NCBI GenBank assembly: GCA_001643675.2
Contig: LSRY02000031.1
Coordinates: 899,001 to 963,000 of the forward strand
From: Monocercomonoides exilis
Lineage: Eukaryota > Preaxostyla > Oxymonadida > Polymastigidae
Reading direction: 5' to 3'
DNA: 64,000 bases
The position numbers were made by a program, and so were the translations under genes. Below, one piece after another: positions 1-10,799 of the stretch (position 1 is its first letter; every line of letters begins with the position of its first letter). The notes under the pieces were generated by a model. The model was not told the DNA's origin and did no database searches. It worked only from the letters and a program-made list of their open reading frames with translations.

Positions 1-3000
1 TATTGCAGAGGAAGGAAACAATGTGGTTGTGTGTGGGTTGTTGGAGTATCCATGCCGATCTGTTGATTATGGAGTGAAGCGAGGGAGTGACTTGGGGATT
101 GAATTAATTGCAGTTCAGGGGATTTGTGATGTGAGAAATGTGATTGGGATGAATGGAATGAAACTGGAAGGAACAAATGGTGAGTCAGACAAAATCCGAT
201 TTGCTCAAACAATTGAAGGGAATGGGGATGCTGTTGTTGAATGCAAAGGGGTTGTTCAGTTCGGTGAATTGGGGATTCTGATTCCCAGTTCCTTTGACAA
301 CGGAGCAAATATCCTCATCCAGACAGGTTCAGAAGCAATCAAAACGAGTGTTGTGAGCTGTTCAATTAATAGGAGTAACAACGTGGAAGATAAGGTGTCA
401 TTTGTTCTGATCAGTGCATTGAAAGGAATTGTTTCGATTGAAAAGACAGAAATAGCTGGATTCTCAACGATGCATGAGATAATGAGCATATCAGCTGATT
501 GTGTGACAACCATGAACAATGTGACATTTGAAGATATTTCGTTGAGCGGGAAAAGTGCAATTGCGATGAGTGAAAGTGTGATTCCTGGAAGTGGAAATGA
601 TAATGCAGAAGAAATGCGGAATATTCTGTTTGAACAATGCACATTTGTGAATGTGAAGCACAATGGGTCAAGCAACCCTTCGTTGCTTTGTTGTGATATT
701 TCAAATGAAGTGAGATTGAAAATGGAGAATTCGACAATTGATGGGTGTGGATCGACAAGCTCGAATGAAGGAGGAGGGATGTTTTTCCTTCTCAACGAGA
801 GGGGGAAACTGGAAGTGAATCACACAAATGTGACAGACTGTTTCTGCTCGAACATCGGGAGAGGCGGAGGACTGTTTTTGAAATCGCAGAGTGTCTCACA
901 GAAGGCATTGCCATTTGTGCTGTCGAACATCACATTCAAGGAGAATGTTGCATCGAAGGGGAGAGATGTGTTTGTGAAGTGCACAGACCTTGACTCGCAG
1001 ATAAGTGAGTCACAGTTCCTGATAAATTTTGGGGAGCCATTTGTGAGGGAGCTGGCGATATGGGGGTGCACAGCAGACAATTATGGGGATGAAGAGGATC
1101 TGCTGAGGAGGGTGTTTGTGTTCAGGAGCGAATTCATATTTGTGTCATCGATTGTGGGGAACAGCAGCGACAGCAAGCAGTGTGGGGAGATGAAGAGCAC
1201 ATGCTGGTCACTGAATGTTGGTGTGAGCCACATCATCCCATCAGATTATTCGCAGCTGCTGATATGGAATGAGACAGAATTGACTGGTTCGTGTTCAGCT
1301 GAGAAGGTGACGATCAAGTCGATGGAGGCGAGCAGGAATGGGGAGATAAAAGTGAAAGAGATTGAACTTGGGAGTGAGGGTGTTGTGAGAACCTCGGAGT
1401 CTGTTCGATTTGAGAAGGTATCATTTGTTTTTGGTGGAATGGGGAATATTGTCTGCTCATGCTTGATACACCAGCTGAATGGATCTCTCATTCTGGAATC
1501 TGTTTCATTCTTGTCAGAGAGCAGAACAGCAGAGAATTCACAGATTATTTTTGACTTTTCTCTGATTGTTGTTGAAGATGGGTTGTTTGAGGCAGAAAAG
1601 TGCAGTGTTGGCCACTTGAAATTCTCAAAGAGTGTATTTGAGATATTGCATTCAGAAAGGGCAACATTTGAGGATGTGGGAGTGGATGATGTGGAATGCA
1701 AGGGTTCGTTGATTGAATGTGGGAAAAGTGAGAAAGTGAGCATTTCGAAGTTTGCAGCCACAAACATTGAGTTGGAAGAAAAGAGTCTGATCTCACTTGG
1801 AAACAGCCACTCATCACTCGTTTTGTCATTGATATTATCATCATTCACAAACATCAGCCGATCAACTTCTGGATCAAGCATTGTTTGCACAAGTCAGCCG
1901 ATGAGTGGATTTGAGATGTGCAACTGCTTGTTTCATGAGTGCACATCAGAGTCATCAAAGGGGAGCCAGGTGGCGATAGCATTGGGGGAGAAGATATTGA
2001 TTGAGTCGTGTGTGTTTGAGGGGAATCTTGTTTCAGGAAGTGAAGGGAATGAGATTTCTGATGAAGTGTGCAAATGGAATGGGTCAGTTGTTGACTTGTC
2101 GAAGAGTGAAGCAGTTGTGAGAGACACCACGATTTGTAACTCATCGAAGGGAGGGATGAGTGTGAGTGGAGGATCTGTGTTAATTGAGGCAGGAAATTTC
2201 AGCAACAACAGTCCTTCGATTGAGAATTACCAATCAGTGAGAAGAAACATTATTTGCTCAAATTCTGCCTCACTGACAATCTCCAGTTTGAAAGGTGGTG
2301 ATGGAGTGAAAGAAAATTCATCACTTTGGATTCTGAATGAAGGATGCAATTTAGAAGGGATTGTATCTGAAAGAGCATCCCCATTCTTCATTCCAGTGTT
2401 GGAGAGTGTTGAAGCAAAGGAAGTGGGAGAAGAAGTGGAGATTGTGTTCAAAGGGGAGGAGCTGCTGCCATGCGATTTGTCATTCATGGTTGTAAAGCAG
2501 ATTGGAGAAGAAAAGCAGATTGAGCAGCATGAGTTTGGTGAAAGTGGATATGTGTCAGAGACCGAAGTTGAAGGGAGACTGCCAAAAGAGATGATAACGG
2601 AAGCAGGAGAAGGGGTGGAGGTGAGTGTGTGCATTCTGTTTGGAGATGGAAATAATCCATCATCAACAGATTCTTTCATTCTGAAGAACAAGAGCGAATC
2701 AAAAACATATGGAGAAGGAAAGCTTGCTGAAGGAGGAAAAGAAGGGAAATCGTATTGGTTGTTAATTGTTATTGTGATTATCATGACATTTGTTCTTCTA
2801 ATCATTCTGATTGTGGCAGTGATATTGGCTGTCAGATGGAGAAAACAAAAGAGAAGAACAAAAGAGCTGGAGGTGATTGTGGAAGACACAGTGAAAAAGG
2901 ATCCGAAACTGATTGAGATGGTGACGATGGAGATGTCACCTGAGGAACAGTGGAGGAGAGCAGAAAGGGAGGCAGAGAAGAAGAATGAAGAGAGGATAAA

Positions 3001-4096
3001 GAAGAGAGTGTATGAGAAAAGCTTGGGGCACTCAGAGTCATCAGAACATCTTTTGAGTGAGAGTGGTTCCACAGAATACATCTTGGGGAAAGACTCTGAT
3101 AAGATTCCTGAGTGGGCATTGGAGAAAGTTGAGGAAGAAGAGATTCGAAAGAGATCACCATCGCCTTCCATTTCATCCACTTCAACAACTGACTCAGATT
3201 CAACATTTGTTCGTGGTGAGGATTTGTGCCCGACCACTTCATCGATGTCAAACTTGGTGGATGCAATGGCATGCTCATCTCCTCATGAGAAGCTGATTGT
3301 GGATTTGAGGGATTCACTGTTCATGCTATTGCATGGAAGGAATGCGAAGAAGGAGATGGCGATTGGCTCGTTGAAGGAGAGGGAGCAAACAGCTGCACAG
3401 GTGTTGTTCTGGGTGGCGAATGGAGCACTCCACTCGTTTGACGAGATGGAAAACCCACTTCAGTCATTGGCCAATCTGAGCCCACACATTGTTCTGTTCT
3501 CAGAACACATGGTGATTTGTATTGTGATGCACTCTGACTTATTGTCAGATGATGATTCAGATTCATCATCCATCTCTTCATCAGCAGTTGTGACATCTGC
3601 CAGTTATGATGATGATGATGAAAGTGACTCCCTTCCCTCATCTGCATTTGAAGAGGATGAGGATGCCTTCAGAAAGGAGTGCCTGAGATGGAAGGCACCA
3701 GAGCTGCAGATGAACAAGAAGATGGGGGCGACGAAGGAGTCGGTTGTGTTCTCGATCGGGATGATGGTGTGGGAGTGTGTGACGCTGGAGATCCCGTTTG
3801 AGGAGTATGAGGGAGTGGTGGCAGGGCAGAAGATAGTGAATGGGGAGCGACCAGACTTTTTGAAGACTGAAGGGAGCAATCTGGGTGGATTGATCATTGC
3901 GTGCACTCGGACAGAAAGTGTGGATCGCATATCTCTGGGAGATGTGAAGAGAGAGCTGATTGGAAACTTTCCTCCAGGAGCAGCGATGCTCACAGTTACA
4001 GATGCATTGGGGCTGATTCAAGAGAGCGAAGACAACGAAAGAGAATCCAAGGAAATTGGAACAGAAGACGAGTCTGAAAATATGAAATTTGAATAA
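1..4096 (+). CDS. Surface beta-helix/transmembrane/pseudokinase protein, 3' part (5' end outside window)
   Basis: The frame is open from the first bases (codon start at position 2) and ends at TAA 4094-4096, so only the last ~1365 codons are present. The first ~900 residues are beta-helix-like repeats rich in G, N, S, T and V with short Cys motifs. A membrane segment follows (about 2752-2845, core LLIVIVIIMTFVLLIILIVAV), then a basic stop-transfer WRKQKRR and a ~410-residue tail. The tail resembles a tyrosine-kinase-like C-lobe: RWKAPEL matches the APE motif and VVFSIGMMVWE the F-helix, with the usual F-helix Asp replaced by Val. No glycine loop, HRD or DFG is visible, so I infer a pseudokinase. 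It is nearly identical to the end of the gene at 36005-43780. Whether the missing 5' part is intact cannot be seen. Confidence 0.85.
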   Translation, partial: IAEEGNNVVVCGLLEYPCRSVDYGVKRGSDLGIELIAVQGICDVRNVIGMNGMKLEGTNGESDKIRFAQTIEGNGDAVVECKGVVQFGELGILIPSSFDNGANILIQTGSEAIKTSVVSCSINRSNNVEDKVSFVLISALKGIVSIEKTEIAGFSTMHEIMSISADCVTTMNNVTFEDISLSGKSAIAMSESVIPGSGNDNAEEMRNILFEQCTFVNVKHNGSSNPSLLCCDISNEVRLKMENSTIDGCGSTSSNEGGGMFFLLNERGKLEVNHTNVTDCFCSNIGRGGGLFLKSQSVSQKALPFVLSNITFKENVASKGRDVFVKCTDLDSQISESQFLINFGEPFVRELAIWGCTADNYGDEEDLLRRVFVFRSEFIFVSSIVGNSSDSKQCGEMKSTCWSLNVGVSHIIPSDYSQLLIWNETELTGSCSAEKVTIKSMEASRNGEIKVKEIELGSEGVVRTSESVRFEKVSFVFGGMGNIVCSCLIHQLNGSLILESVSFLSESRTAENSQIIFDFSLIVVEDGLFEAEKCSVGHLKFSKSVFEILHSERATFEDVGVDDVECKGSLIECGKSEKVSISKFAATNIELEEKSLISLGNSHSSLVLSLILSSFTNISRSTSGSSIVCTSQPMSGFEMCNCLFHECTSESSKGSQVAIALGEKILIESCVFEGNLVSGSEGNEISDEVCKWNGSVVDLSKSEAVVRDTTICNSSKGGMSVSGGSVLIEAGNFSNNSPSIENYQSVRRNIICSNSASLTISSLKGGDGVKENSSLWILNEGCNLEGIVSERASPFFIPVLESVEAKEVGEEVEIVFKGEELLPCDLSFMVVKQIGEEKQIEQHEFGESGYVSETEVEGRLPKEMITEAGEGVEVSVCILFGDGNNPSSTDSFILKNKSESKTYGEGKLAEGGKEGKSYWLLIVIVIIMTFVLLIILIVAVILAVRWRKQKRRTKELEVIVEDTVKKDPKLIEMVTMEMSPEEQWRRAEREAEKKNEERIKKRVYEKSLGHSESSEHLLSESGSTEYILGKDSDKIPEWALEKVEEEEIRKRSPSPSISSTSTTDSDSTFVRGEDLCPTTSSMSNLVDAMACSSPHEKLIVDLRDSLFMLLHGRNAKKEMAIGSLKEREQTAAQVLFWVANGALHSFDEMENPLQSLANLSPHIVLFSEHMVICIVMHSDLLSDDDSDSSSISSSAVVTSASYDDDDESDSLPSSAFEEDEDAFRKECLRWKAPELQMNKKMGATKESVVFSIGMMVWECVTLEIPFEEYEGVVAGQKIVNGERPDFLKTEGSNLGGLIIACTRTESVDRISLGDVKRELIGNFPPGAAMLTVTDALGLIQESEDNERESKEIGTEDESENMKFE

Positions 4097-5040
4097 AAAC
4101 AATGGAAAAACAAAAAAGGGAAGAGAATAATGAATGAATTGAATGACAATTGGGAGATGAGGAGTGAAGCAGAAAGAAGGACAAAGGAAGTGGAAATTGA
4201 AATTGACTGAAAGGTTAAGGAGTTTGCAAAAAAAAAGTGTTTCAAAGAGAATTATTGGAAGGAACATGAATAATGAACAGCTAGAAAAGACAAAGGCAGG
4301 TTCAGCATTGGACAAAATAATCAAAAAAACAAAAAGCCAAATAGAGACAATACTTCCAGAAAGACGATCTTTCATTAATTTGGAAAATATTAATTGATTC
4401 AGGGAAAATGACTGACCCTTTATTTTTGCATGAGGAGCGACTTGCTAACTTAGCGAGTGTTTGAGCAAATGGGAAATGCACACTCAGGGTCAGCTCATTT
4501 TCTGTGATTTTGTTTTTTTTATTGTAACTCCGACTTTTGAATTTTCAACTGCTTTGTGCAGAAACAAATATTGTCATATTCATCATTTTTCACAATCAGA
4601 GTTTTTGTTTGAAATATTTAATTTTTGTGTAGAAATAGACATTATCTTTATTATCATCACTCTTTGTTCAATCTTTGGTTTTCTATTTTGATTAGAAAAT
4701 CTTTTTGTGTATTTTTTTGTTTATCTTATTTGTATATATTCATGCACCTCACCAGAATTATTGTTATTCAGTTATTTGTTTTTCTCATTTCTTTTTTCTA
4801 TCAGCAACTTCCATTTCAATTGTTGCAACATATTATTATTTATTATTCTGTTTTTTATGTTTCCATCTGTCAAAGTCCTGACAAAATAATTTACAAATCA
4901 TTCATTTCAATGTCTTTGATAATAAAATTGAGAAACAGATGACTTGATTTTCTTTGATGCAATAAAATTGAATTCATGAAAAACTTTTTCCATTTCGTTA
5001 AAAAAACGTTTGAACCAGTTTCATGAGAAAGCATTTTTTC
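1..5040 (+). repeat. Segmental duplication, copy 1 (partner 39691-44729)
   Basis: The first base aligns with 39691. Similarity continues through the surface gene, its stop codon and about 940 bp of non-coding 3' flank, then ends abruptly after the shared block TGAACCAGTTTCATGAGAAA (about 5011 here, 44699 in the partner). The non-coding flank is about as similar as the coding part, so the duplication looks recent. The left boundary lies outside the window. Confidence 0.9.
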
Positions 5041-5289
5041 CCCTTTCCATCAATGATAATACACCAAAAATTTTTAAAAATGAGAATTTTGCAAACGAAT
5101 TATTATTTTTGCCCCCGAAATAACAATTGAAATGAGTCTGATAAATTTTTATTAGTAATCTCGTTGAATTTTGCAAAAGCCATTTTTTCTCAAATGTTAT
5201 GGCATTGAATTTGTTGATGAAATTGCATCATGAACAAAAATTAAAAAAAAATTTTTTTTTAACATCTCCTCGCACGAAAAATAATGAAA
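4097..5289. other. 3' flank and intergenic stretch
   Basis: There is no supported gene. The first ~940 bp are the duplicated 3' flank of the surface gene; the rest is AT-rich single-copy sequence. The surface gene's stop codon lies within an AATAAA hexamer (about 4093-4098), a candidate polyadenylation signal. Confidence 0.6.
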
Positions 5290-7923
5290 AATAAAATCCC
5301 GGAACCATCTGTTCTCATCGCTCGAGGACGGAGAGCTTTCGCGGCTGGTTGATCTTTCTGATCCGAATGTGGATGTTGTGTTTGTGTCACCGGTGGAGCT
5401 GCCGGCAGATGTGGTGGGGTTTCTGAAAAAGCTTCTTGTGGCCGGAGCAGCACGGCAGTCGTCTCTTCGCTCAACACCTTTATCTTCTTCGTCTTCTTCA
5501 ACTGGAGCAGCACGCCGATCAACTTTGCCATTCCGGAAGCGGAAAAGCGAAGAGAAGAAGGCAGCAGGATATGATAAGCCATTGTCATCACCTGCGATTG
5601 ACCCTTCGGATGCGTCGGTGGTTGCAGCGTCATACGTATCAGCAGCTGCGATGGACTACGTCGAGAGGCGGCTGAAGTGTATGAAAATCACAAGAAGTCG
5701 TTGTTGAGGTAGCAACTTTAAATGCGGGGATATATTGTGGCGTGACGCAGCTGGTTCTGCAGTATGGGGGTGATGTGTGTGTGTTCGATGTGGCGTTTTC
5801 GGAGATGCTTTCGGTTCCTCCGGTGGCACAGCTTCCGTCGCTTGCAGCGTCGGTGGGCACGAAGTCGGGGAGCAAGCGGATCTTTGCAGCGCCAGACGTG
5901 AATGCTTTCCCGTCGATCTATGATCTGTTTGACCAGTCGCTGCAAATATGGCGATCGCAACAGTCGAGAAGTGTGGTGGTGAAGTGATAGGGCGAGCGGA
6001 TGATGTGGGTGGTGCGAGAAAGATAGTGGAGAAGGAGCTGAAGGAAGCGGCACAGAGGATGGAGGATATGGTTCAATCTTATGCGGCGATTGTGCTGGCA
6101 GTGTTTGATGAGCGAGAAGAGGCGGAGGAAGGAGAAAAGGGAGGCAAAGAGGGAGAAGAAAAGGGAGAAGAAGAGGGAGAAGATGGAAGGAGAGATGGAG
6201 GTGATGGGTATGAGGAGAAAGGCGGGTTTCTGACAGCGCACAGAGAGTTTGTGAAAGAATAATAGAGAACCAGGTGAAGCTGGAAGAAGCGAAGGTGCCG
6301 CTGGTTGTGGAGGCACTTGGATTGAGTGAGCTGAGGTTTGTGAAGGCAGAGGTGGGGACAGAGGCGGAGGCTGAGGCTGGTACAAACAAGCAGCATTCAA
6401 TTGAGACTAAAGTGTGCAGATCTTCTACATCTGATGGCATTCAACAGGAGATATCAAGAGCAGAAGAAGAAGCAGTAGACGGGTCTTCGGGCATAACTTC
6501 AGATGGAAGAGAAGAAAATATGGGGAAAGATGAGGAACAGGTGGAAATGTCGAAGAAAGGTTTGGCAACGAATGAGGAAACAGGGAGAGAGGGTGGTTCA
6601 ATTGATTTGGAGAAGGAAGAGGAAGAAGAAAAAGAAGAGAGACAGATTCTGGATGTGTAATCGCTGCTGAGTGTTCCCGCGCACCCGGAGTGTATGACGC
6701 TGGTTGACGAGAGTGCGTATGGGAGCTGGCGGGACTATCTGGTGACGATGACGGTGACAGGGGTGCTGGTGGAGCTGTGTGCGGAGCGGGAGCGGATTAT
6801 TGGGAAGCCGGTTGTGGAAGGGATGATACAGCCGGACAGGACGATGAGCATCATGTTTATTGGGGAGAGGCTGTTTGGTAGGAGAGAGAAGAGAAGAGAA
6901 AAGGAGAGAAGAGAAGGGGGTATGGGTGTGGGTGGGGGTGGGCGTATAGTATGGGATGGAATGTCGTTGCATTTGAGCTTGGACAAGCAGAGAGAGAGGA
7001 TGGACGAGTTTGTTGCGATAGGGGCGGTTGTGCCGCAGGAAAGTGTGCCGTCGATTGCTCTGCGGGATGCGACGTATGCGATTGGGCAAGTGTGCCACGG
7101 GAAAGGGATGATTGGGGTGTTTAGTATTTCGTATTGTGTGTTTGTGGACGAGTGGGAGTCTCTGCGGATGTGTGCGGTGGATCTTTCGGTGGGCCCGCTG
7201 GCAGCGTCGTCGGCGTTCCGGTGGATGTCGTATCTGCTGCAGGGGGGCATCGAGATCGCGTCTGGAAACTCCCTCCTTCCGCGTCGCGGCAGCACAGCCG
7301 CTTTGCATGTGCGTGCTCCGTCCTCTGATTCTGCGCATTCCACCTCTACTCGGCCTCAGGGCTATTCGAGCGGAGCACACAGGTCGGACTAGCCGCGCCA
7401 GGTGGCATGTGCGCAGAGAGTGTCTCCTCAGGCGGCGTGTGGCTCAGCCAGCGCCTCTGCACGGGCGTGTGCCTGCCTCTCTCCAGCAGCGACACGCAGC
7501 TTTGTGATTGTGCAGCCGTTCTACCAGCCGGAGCTGTCGCGTGTGCCGCACGGGCAGTTCTTTTCGAACTGCCAGGAGCACAACATCACGTTTGACTTTG
7601 AGGGGAAGTGCGGTGTTCTGTTCCAGCTGGAGTTGCATCTCATTGCAGGGGTTGTGGGGTTTGTTGCGTGCGAGCGGTCGGTGGAGCTTGCGGCGCGGAC
7701 AGCAGCGCGAGCGCTGGAGACGGTGGCAGTGCAGATGCTGCACTGTGCGTTTGTTTCTGCGCTGAGCTGGGAAGAGAAGAAAAGGATGGAAAAGCTGGTG
7801 AATGTAGAGAATTGGGCTGCGGCAAGATGGACGGAGCTGGGGAGGCTGGCTGGGCTTGGGAGTGGACTTGTGAAAATTGCACGAGAGAAAGGAGATATGG
7901 CAAAGGCTGGTTTAAAAAACTAG
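5290..7923 (+). pseudogene. IQCH-like protein, frameshifted pseudogene
   Basis: Pieces in successive frames match IQ motif-containing protein H in order: LVDLSDPNVDVVFVSP near 5350; the signature TKSGSKRIF near 5862-5888; a Glu/Lys-rich linker (6100-6650); a block containing MIQPDRTMSIMFIGERLF; then GMIGVFSISYCVFVD and CAVDLSVG (7100-7200), corresponding to the GYVS-DFVTF-AVDL part of IQCH; and a tail with VPHGQFFSNCQEHNI (from 7500). IQCH proteins are flagellum/sperm-associated and contain an ATP-grasp-like region. Frame changes occur near 5695, 5950, 6265, 6665 and 7290-7400, and none falls at convincing intron sites. The locus is markedly richer in GC than its surroundings. No N-terminal IQ motif was found. 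The family call is by recognition of motif order; pseudogene status is inferred from the frame changes. Confidence 0.7.
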
Positions 7924-8627
7924 GTGCGCATTGACACTGCAATTCCTCTGAAAATTTCATTTGATCTGTTTAAAGTTTTTTCCATTTTCATTCGAACTTT
8001 TTGGTCTTTTTTATGTTTTCAATTATCATGTTTGAAATTATGTTCTTTAGCGTAAGTTTTTTTGCATGAATTGAATTGTTACCATTTTTATTGCATAAAC
8101 GATGTTTTTCGTTTTTCCATAAATAAATACATGCGCATGGAATTTTGAATTATCTGTTTTTAAAAATATGTCAATATTTTCTGTTCAATATGAAGATGTT
8201 TTTCCACTATCATTATCCTGAGAAAAGTCTCGTTAGCTATAAGATTTGTCATATTCAAAACAAAACATTGAAAATTCACAAATTATAACACACAAAACAA
8301 ATAATTCCATTAAAAAAATGTTTGAAATGAGATAGTTTGTGCGAAGTGGAAGTTTCTTTCGATGTGAATGGCACATTCCAAAGGATGCCAAAAAAATTAG
8401 CTCATTCTTATTTTGTATCTTCAGGCCAGTCGTTTGTTCTCAAGCGTTTCTCTGTCTCTTTCAAGGGGTTCATCAGCTTGTGTGCTGTTTTAACAACAAA
8501 ACAATTGACAAATTGAAGAATAAGTTTTGATAAACATGAAAACGTATTTTTTAAAAGTCATAAAAAAAAAGGGAAAAAATGAAAAACATTTGAAATTTCA
8601 ATGCAATCATATTTGAAAAGCAAACTT
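7924..8627. other. AT-rich intergenic stretch
   Basis: AT-rich sequence with no supported gene. A short plus-strand stretch at about 8340-8530 stays open and could be a coding remnant, but it resembles nothing I recognise. Confidence 0.4.
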
Positions 8628-9047
8628 TCAGCTATCTTCGCCTGCTTCAGCAGCTGTTCTCTCGGATCCGCTAAGAGATCGTCCTCGTTCGTTGTAATCA
8701 TCTTTTGCAGCATCGATTCCTTCAACGTCCTAGCCCCAAGTTTCCCTCCGCTTCCATCTCCTTCTTTTAGCTGCTCTTGAATACGTCGAAATGCGGGTTT
8801 TCACACCACATCTTCTGTTCCCTGAATTGGTCTTTCTCCGACTTCCTGGACAGCGGATTCACTGCTTCCACGCAAAATGACGGATCTGCTGCTTTGACAC
8901 GATAAGCCTTATCAACACATCTCAGGGCAACAAATCTCGATGCGCTGAGATTGTAAACGACATGTGCACGACCGTCGCTGTAACCGTATGCAATCTGGTT
9001 GATTGCCCTGTTGTACTCCACTTGCGTGTGGCATCCATTTGCACAAT
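8628..9047 (-). pseudogene. WDR70-like C-terminal fragment
   Basis: On the minus strand a CAG acceptor (about 9050-9048) leads into a frame with AINQIAYGYSDGRAHVVYN. This corresponds to the last WD repeat of WDR70 (LNQI...G..DG.A.VYY). A following Lys/Glu segment ends in FDVFKSS and a stop (8769-8767). In another frame the sequence continues with GGKLGARTLKESM and ADPREQLLKQAK (about 8780-8640), matching the WDR70 C-terminal GG.....L...NPREAILRHAK block. No earlier WD repeats are found upstream at 9050-9450. I read this as a truncated, frameshifted remnant; an unrecognised intron between the two frames is the alternative. WDR70 is a nuclear WD40 protein linked to DNA-damage responses and histone H2B ubiquitination. 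Confidence 0.5.
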
Positions 9048-9655
9048 CTGGGGGAAAAAATCGTTGAGATAAAGTAATAATAAACAAAATAATTGCAATA
9101 AATAAAAACAGATAAATATGAGTAAAAAAAGCATGAAAAATTTTTCAATTGCAATAAAATACAGATAATTTTGTGAAATTCAATTGAACAAAAGTTGCAA
9201 ACCAATTGGAGCAAGCATTTTTGAGCAGTCGTTCGTAAAAATGCATAACCTGCCTGTTTTATTTCCAAATTTCCCTCCGATACAATTGTTCCTATTCCCT
9301 CATCTGAGCATAATCCTTCCAAACCACCTGGGTTTGGTACAACGTGAGCAGATCGTGGCTCAAAAAATGATGCAGATAAAGCGGCTGAAGATACACCAGA
9401 AGGGGTGGTGGGAGGAAATAGAAGAAGTAGAAGAAGACTAAGTTAATTAATTAATAAAAAAATGTTTGAAAATAAAAAATAACCAATCAGAAATGAAGTG
9501 TGTTTACAGCTTGTAACCAATAAAATTCCAAGTAATTCGCTTAGAACTCTTGCTTCAACCTTTCCCCCTCTTCCCTTCTCAAATCAAACACCCATCCAAT
9601 CCAGTGCTTTTTCAACTCTCTCTTTTTGTTTTTTTCCCCCCTCTCTCTTTGTTTC

Positions 9656-10790
9656 TCACATTTCCGGGTCGCTCTCTTCCAAAAGCCCGCTCTCTTCCAA
9701 TAGCCCTTCGCCTTCATCTCCATTCTGGTTTGCGCTTGTGCCACTGCTCGCCCCATTCGCTTCCTGAATTGCTGAGTCTTTGTTCAGATCGTCTCCCATC
9801 ACATACATCTTCTCTCGCTCGCTCAGCGAGTGCATTCTTGTCCCTTCTCCTTCTCCTTCTCCTTCTCCCTCTATTTTCCTTTCCCTTTCCTCTTCTTCTC
9901 CTTCATCTTCAGTGCCTTTCTGGAACAAGTCTTCGTCGTCTTCCTCAAACCGGTCGTCACTCGTATGCATCGTTCGCATCGGGCTTTGCCTGTTTATCTC
10001 TTTTTCTCGCTCTTCATTCTCTTCGTCGTCTGAGTCCGCTGTGCTGTCCAATTCGTCCTCTCCAGCAATTCCAGGCCGCATGCGCTTCAGCGTCGATTGA
10101 AGTGAAGAGAGCAGCAGAGAAGAATGTGCTGTCGATTTCTTTTCAATCTCGTCAACCGACTTCAGCGGAGTGCCACCAGGTGAACTGAAACGAGACAGGG
10201 AGTGTTTGCGAAACAAGAACGATGCAGTTTTAACATATATACATGAATTTATATTTTGAACAATGCAAAAATAATTTTTATCGTTAATTTTACTTCAAAG
10301 ATTAAAAGATGTACAAACCGTTTAATAGTTGTTGATCTTAGCTTTTGTGAACCAGCAATAAGATCTTGCATTTTTATTGAAAGAGTATTCAGCGTCGATG
10401 GGTTTGTTCTGTTTTGATTAACTGGTGTATTTAACATTGTTAAAGCTCTCTGATGCTAAAAACGCAAAACAAGCACAATTATCAATAAATGATGAAAAAC
10501 AAACAAACTTTCGGTTTTGGATTATGCGCCACAGGTAATGGAGGAGCTACAGGTATTGAAGAAACTTGTGTAACTGGAGGAAGAGGTGGTGCTTGAGGAA
10601 TAGTTGAAGTTTGCGCTGATGCAGCTTCTTGACGAACAGGAAAAGGAGATGTTTGAACGGAAGTCTCCACCATTTCATTTTCTGTTCGTTCTTTTGAAGT
10701 TGCTTCTTTCTCCTTTTGAACGTCAGCAAGAAGCTTTCTCAATTTAGCAATCTCATCTTCTTTTTCCTTTAATAAAGATGCAGGATCTTG
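9656..10790 (-). CDS. Proline-rich protein with MTFR (DUF729)-like motif, 5' end undefined
   Basis: Three minus-strand exons join in phase: about 10790-10509, 10455-10319 and 10184-9656. The introns are 10508-10456 (GTTTGT..TAG) and 10318-10185 (GTTTGT..CAG). Exon 1 encodes a coiled coil (KEDEIAKLRKLLADVQKEKE) and a proline-rich stretch (QAPPLPPVTQ). The exon 2/3 junction creates KLRSTTIKRSPGGTPLKS, followed by SSLLLSSLQSTLKRM. The order coiled coil, poly-Pro, KLR...RSPGG, hydrophobic helix is that of mitochondrial fission regulator 1/2. A Glu/Gly-rich acidic tail (GGAGAA repeats) completes it. The upstream frame hits TGA just before exon 1, so a further 5' exon with an unidentified acceptor, or decay, is needed. 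The family match rests on a short motif and the function is uncertain. Confidence 0.5.
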
Positions 10791-10799
10791 AATTTGTGC

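Noticed and set aside
2227-3237. Long antisense open frames inside the surface genes (also at 41917-42921 and 43168-44061)
   Set aside because: They mirror the skewed codon usage of the sense gene, which has all recognisable domains, and occur in both duplicate copies.
9184-9441. Plus-strand small frame next to the WDR70-like fragment
   Set aside because: It has no family resemblance or context, and its composition is consistent with chance.
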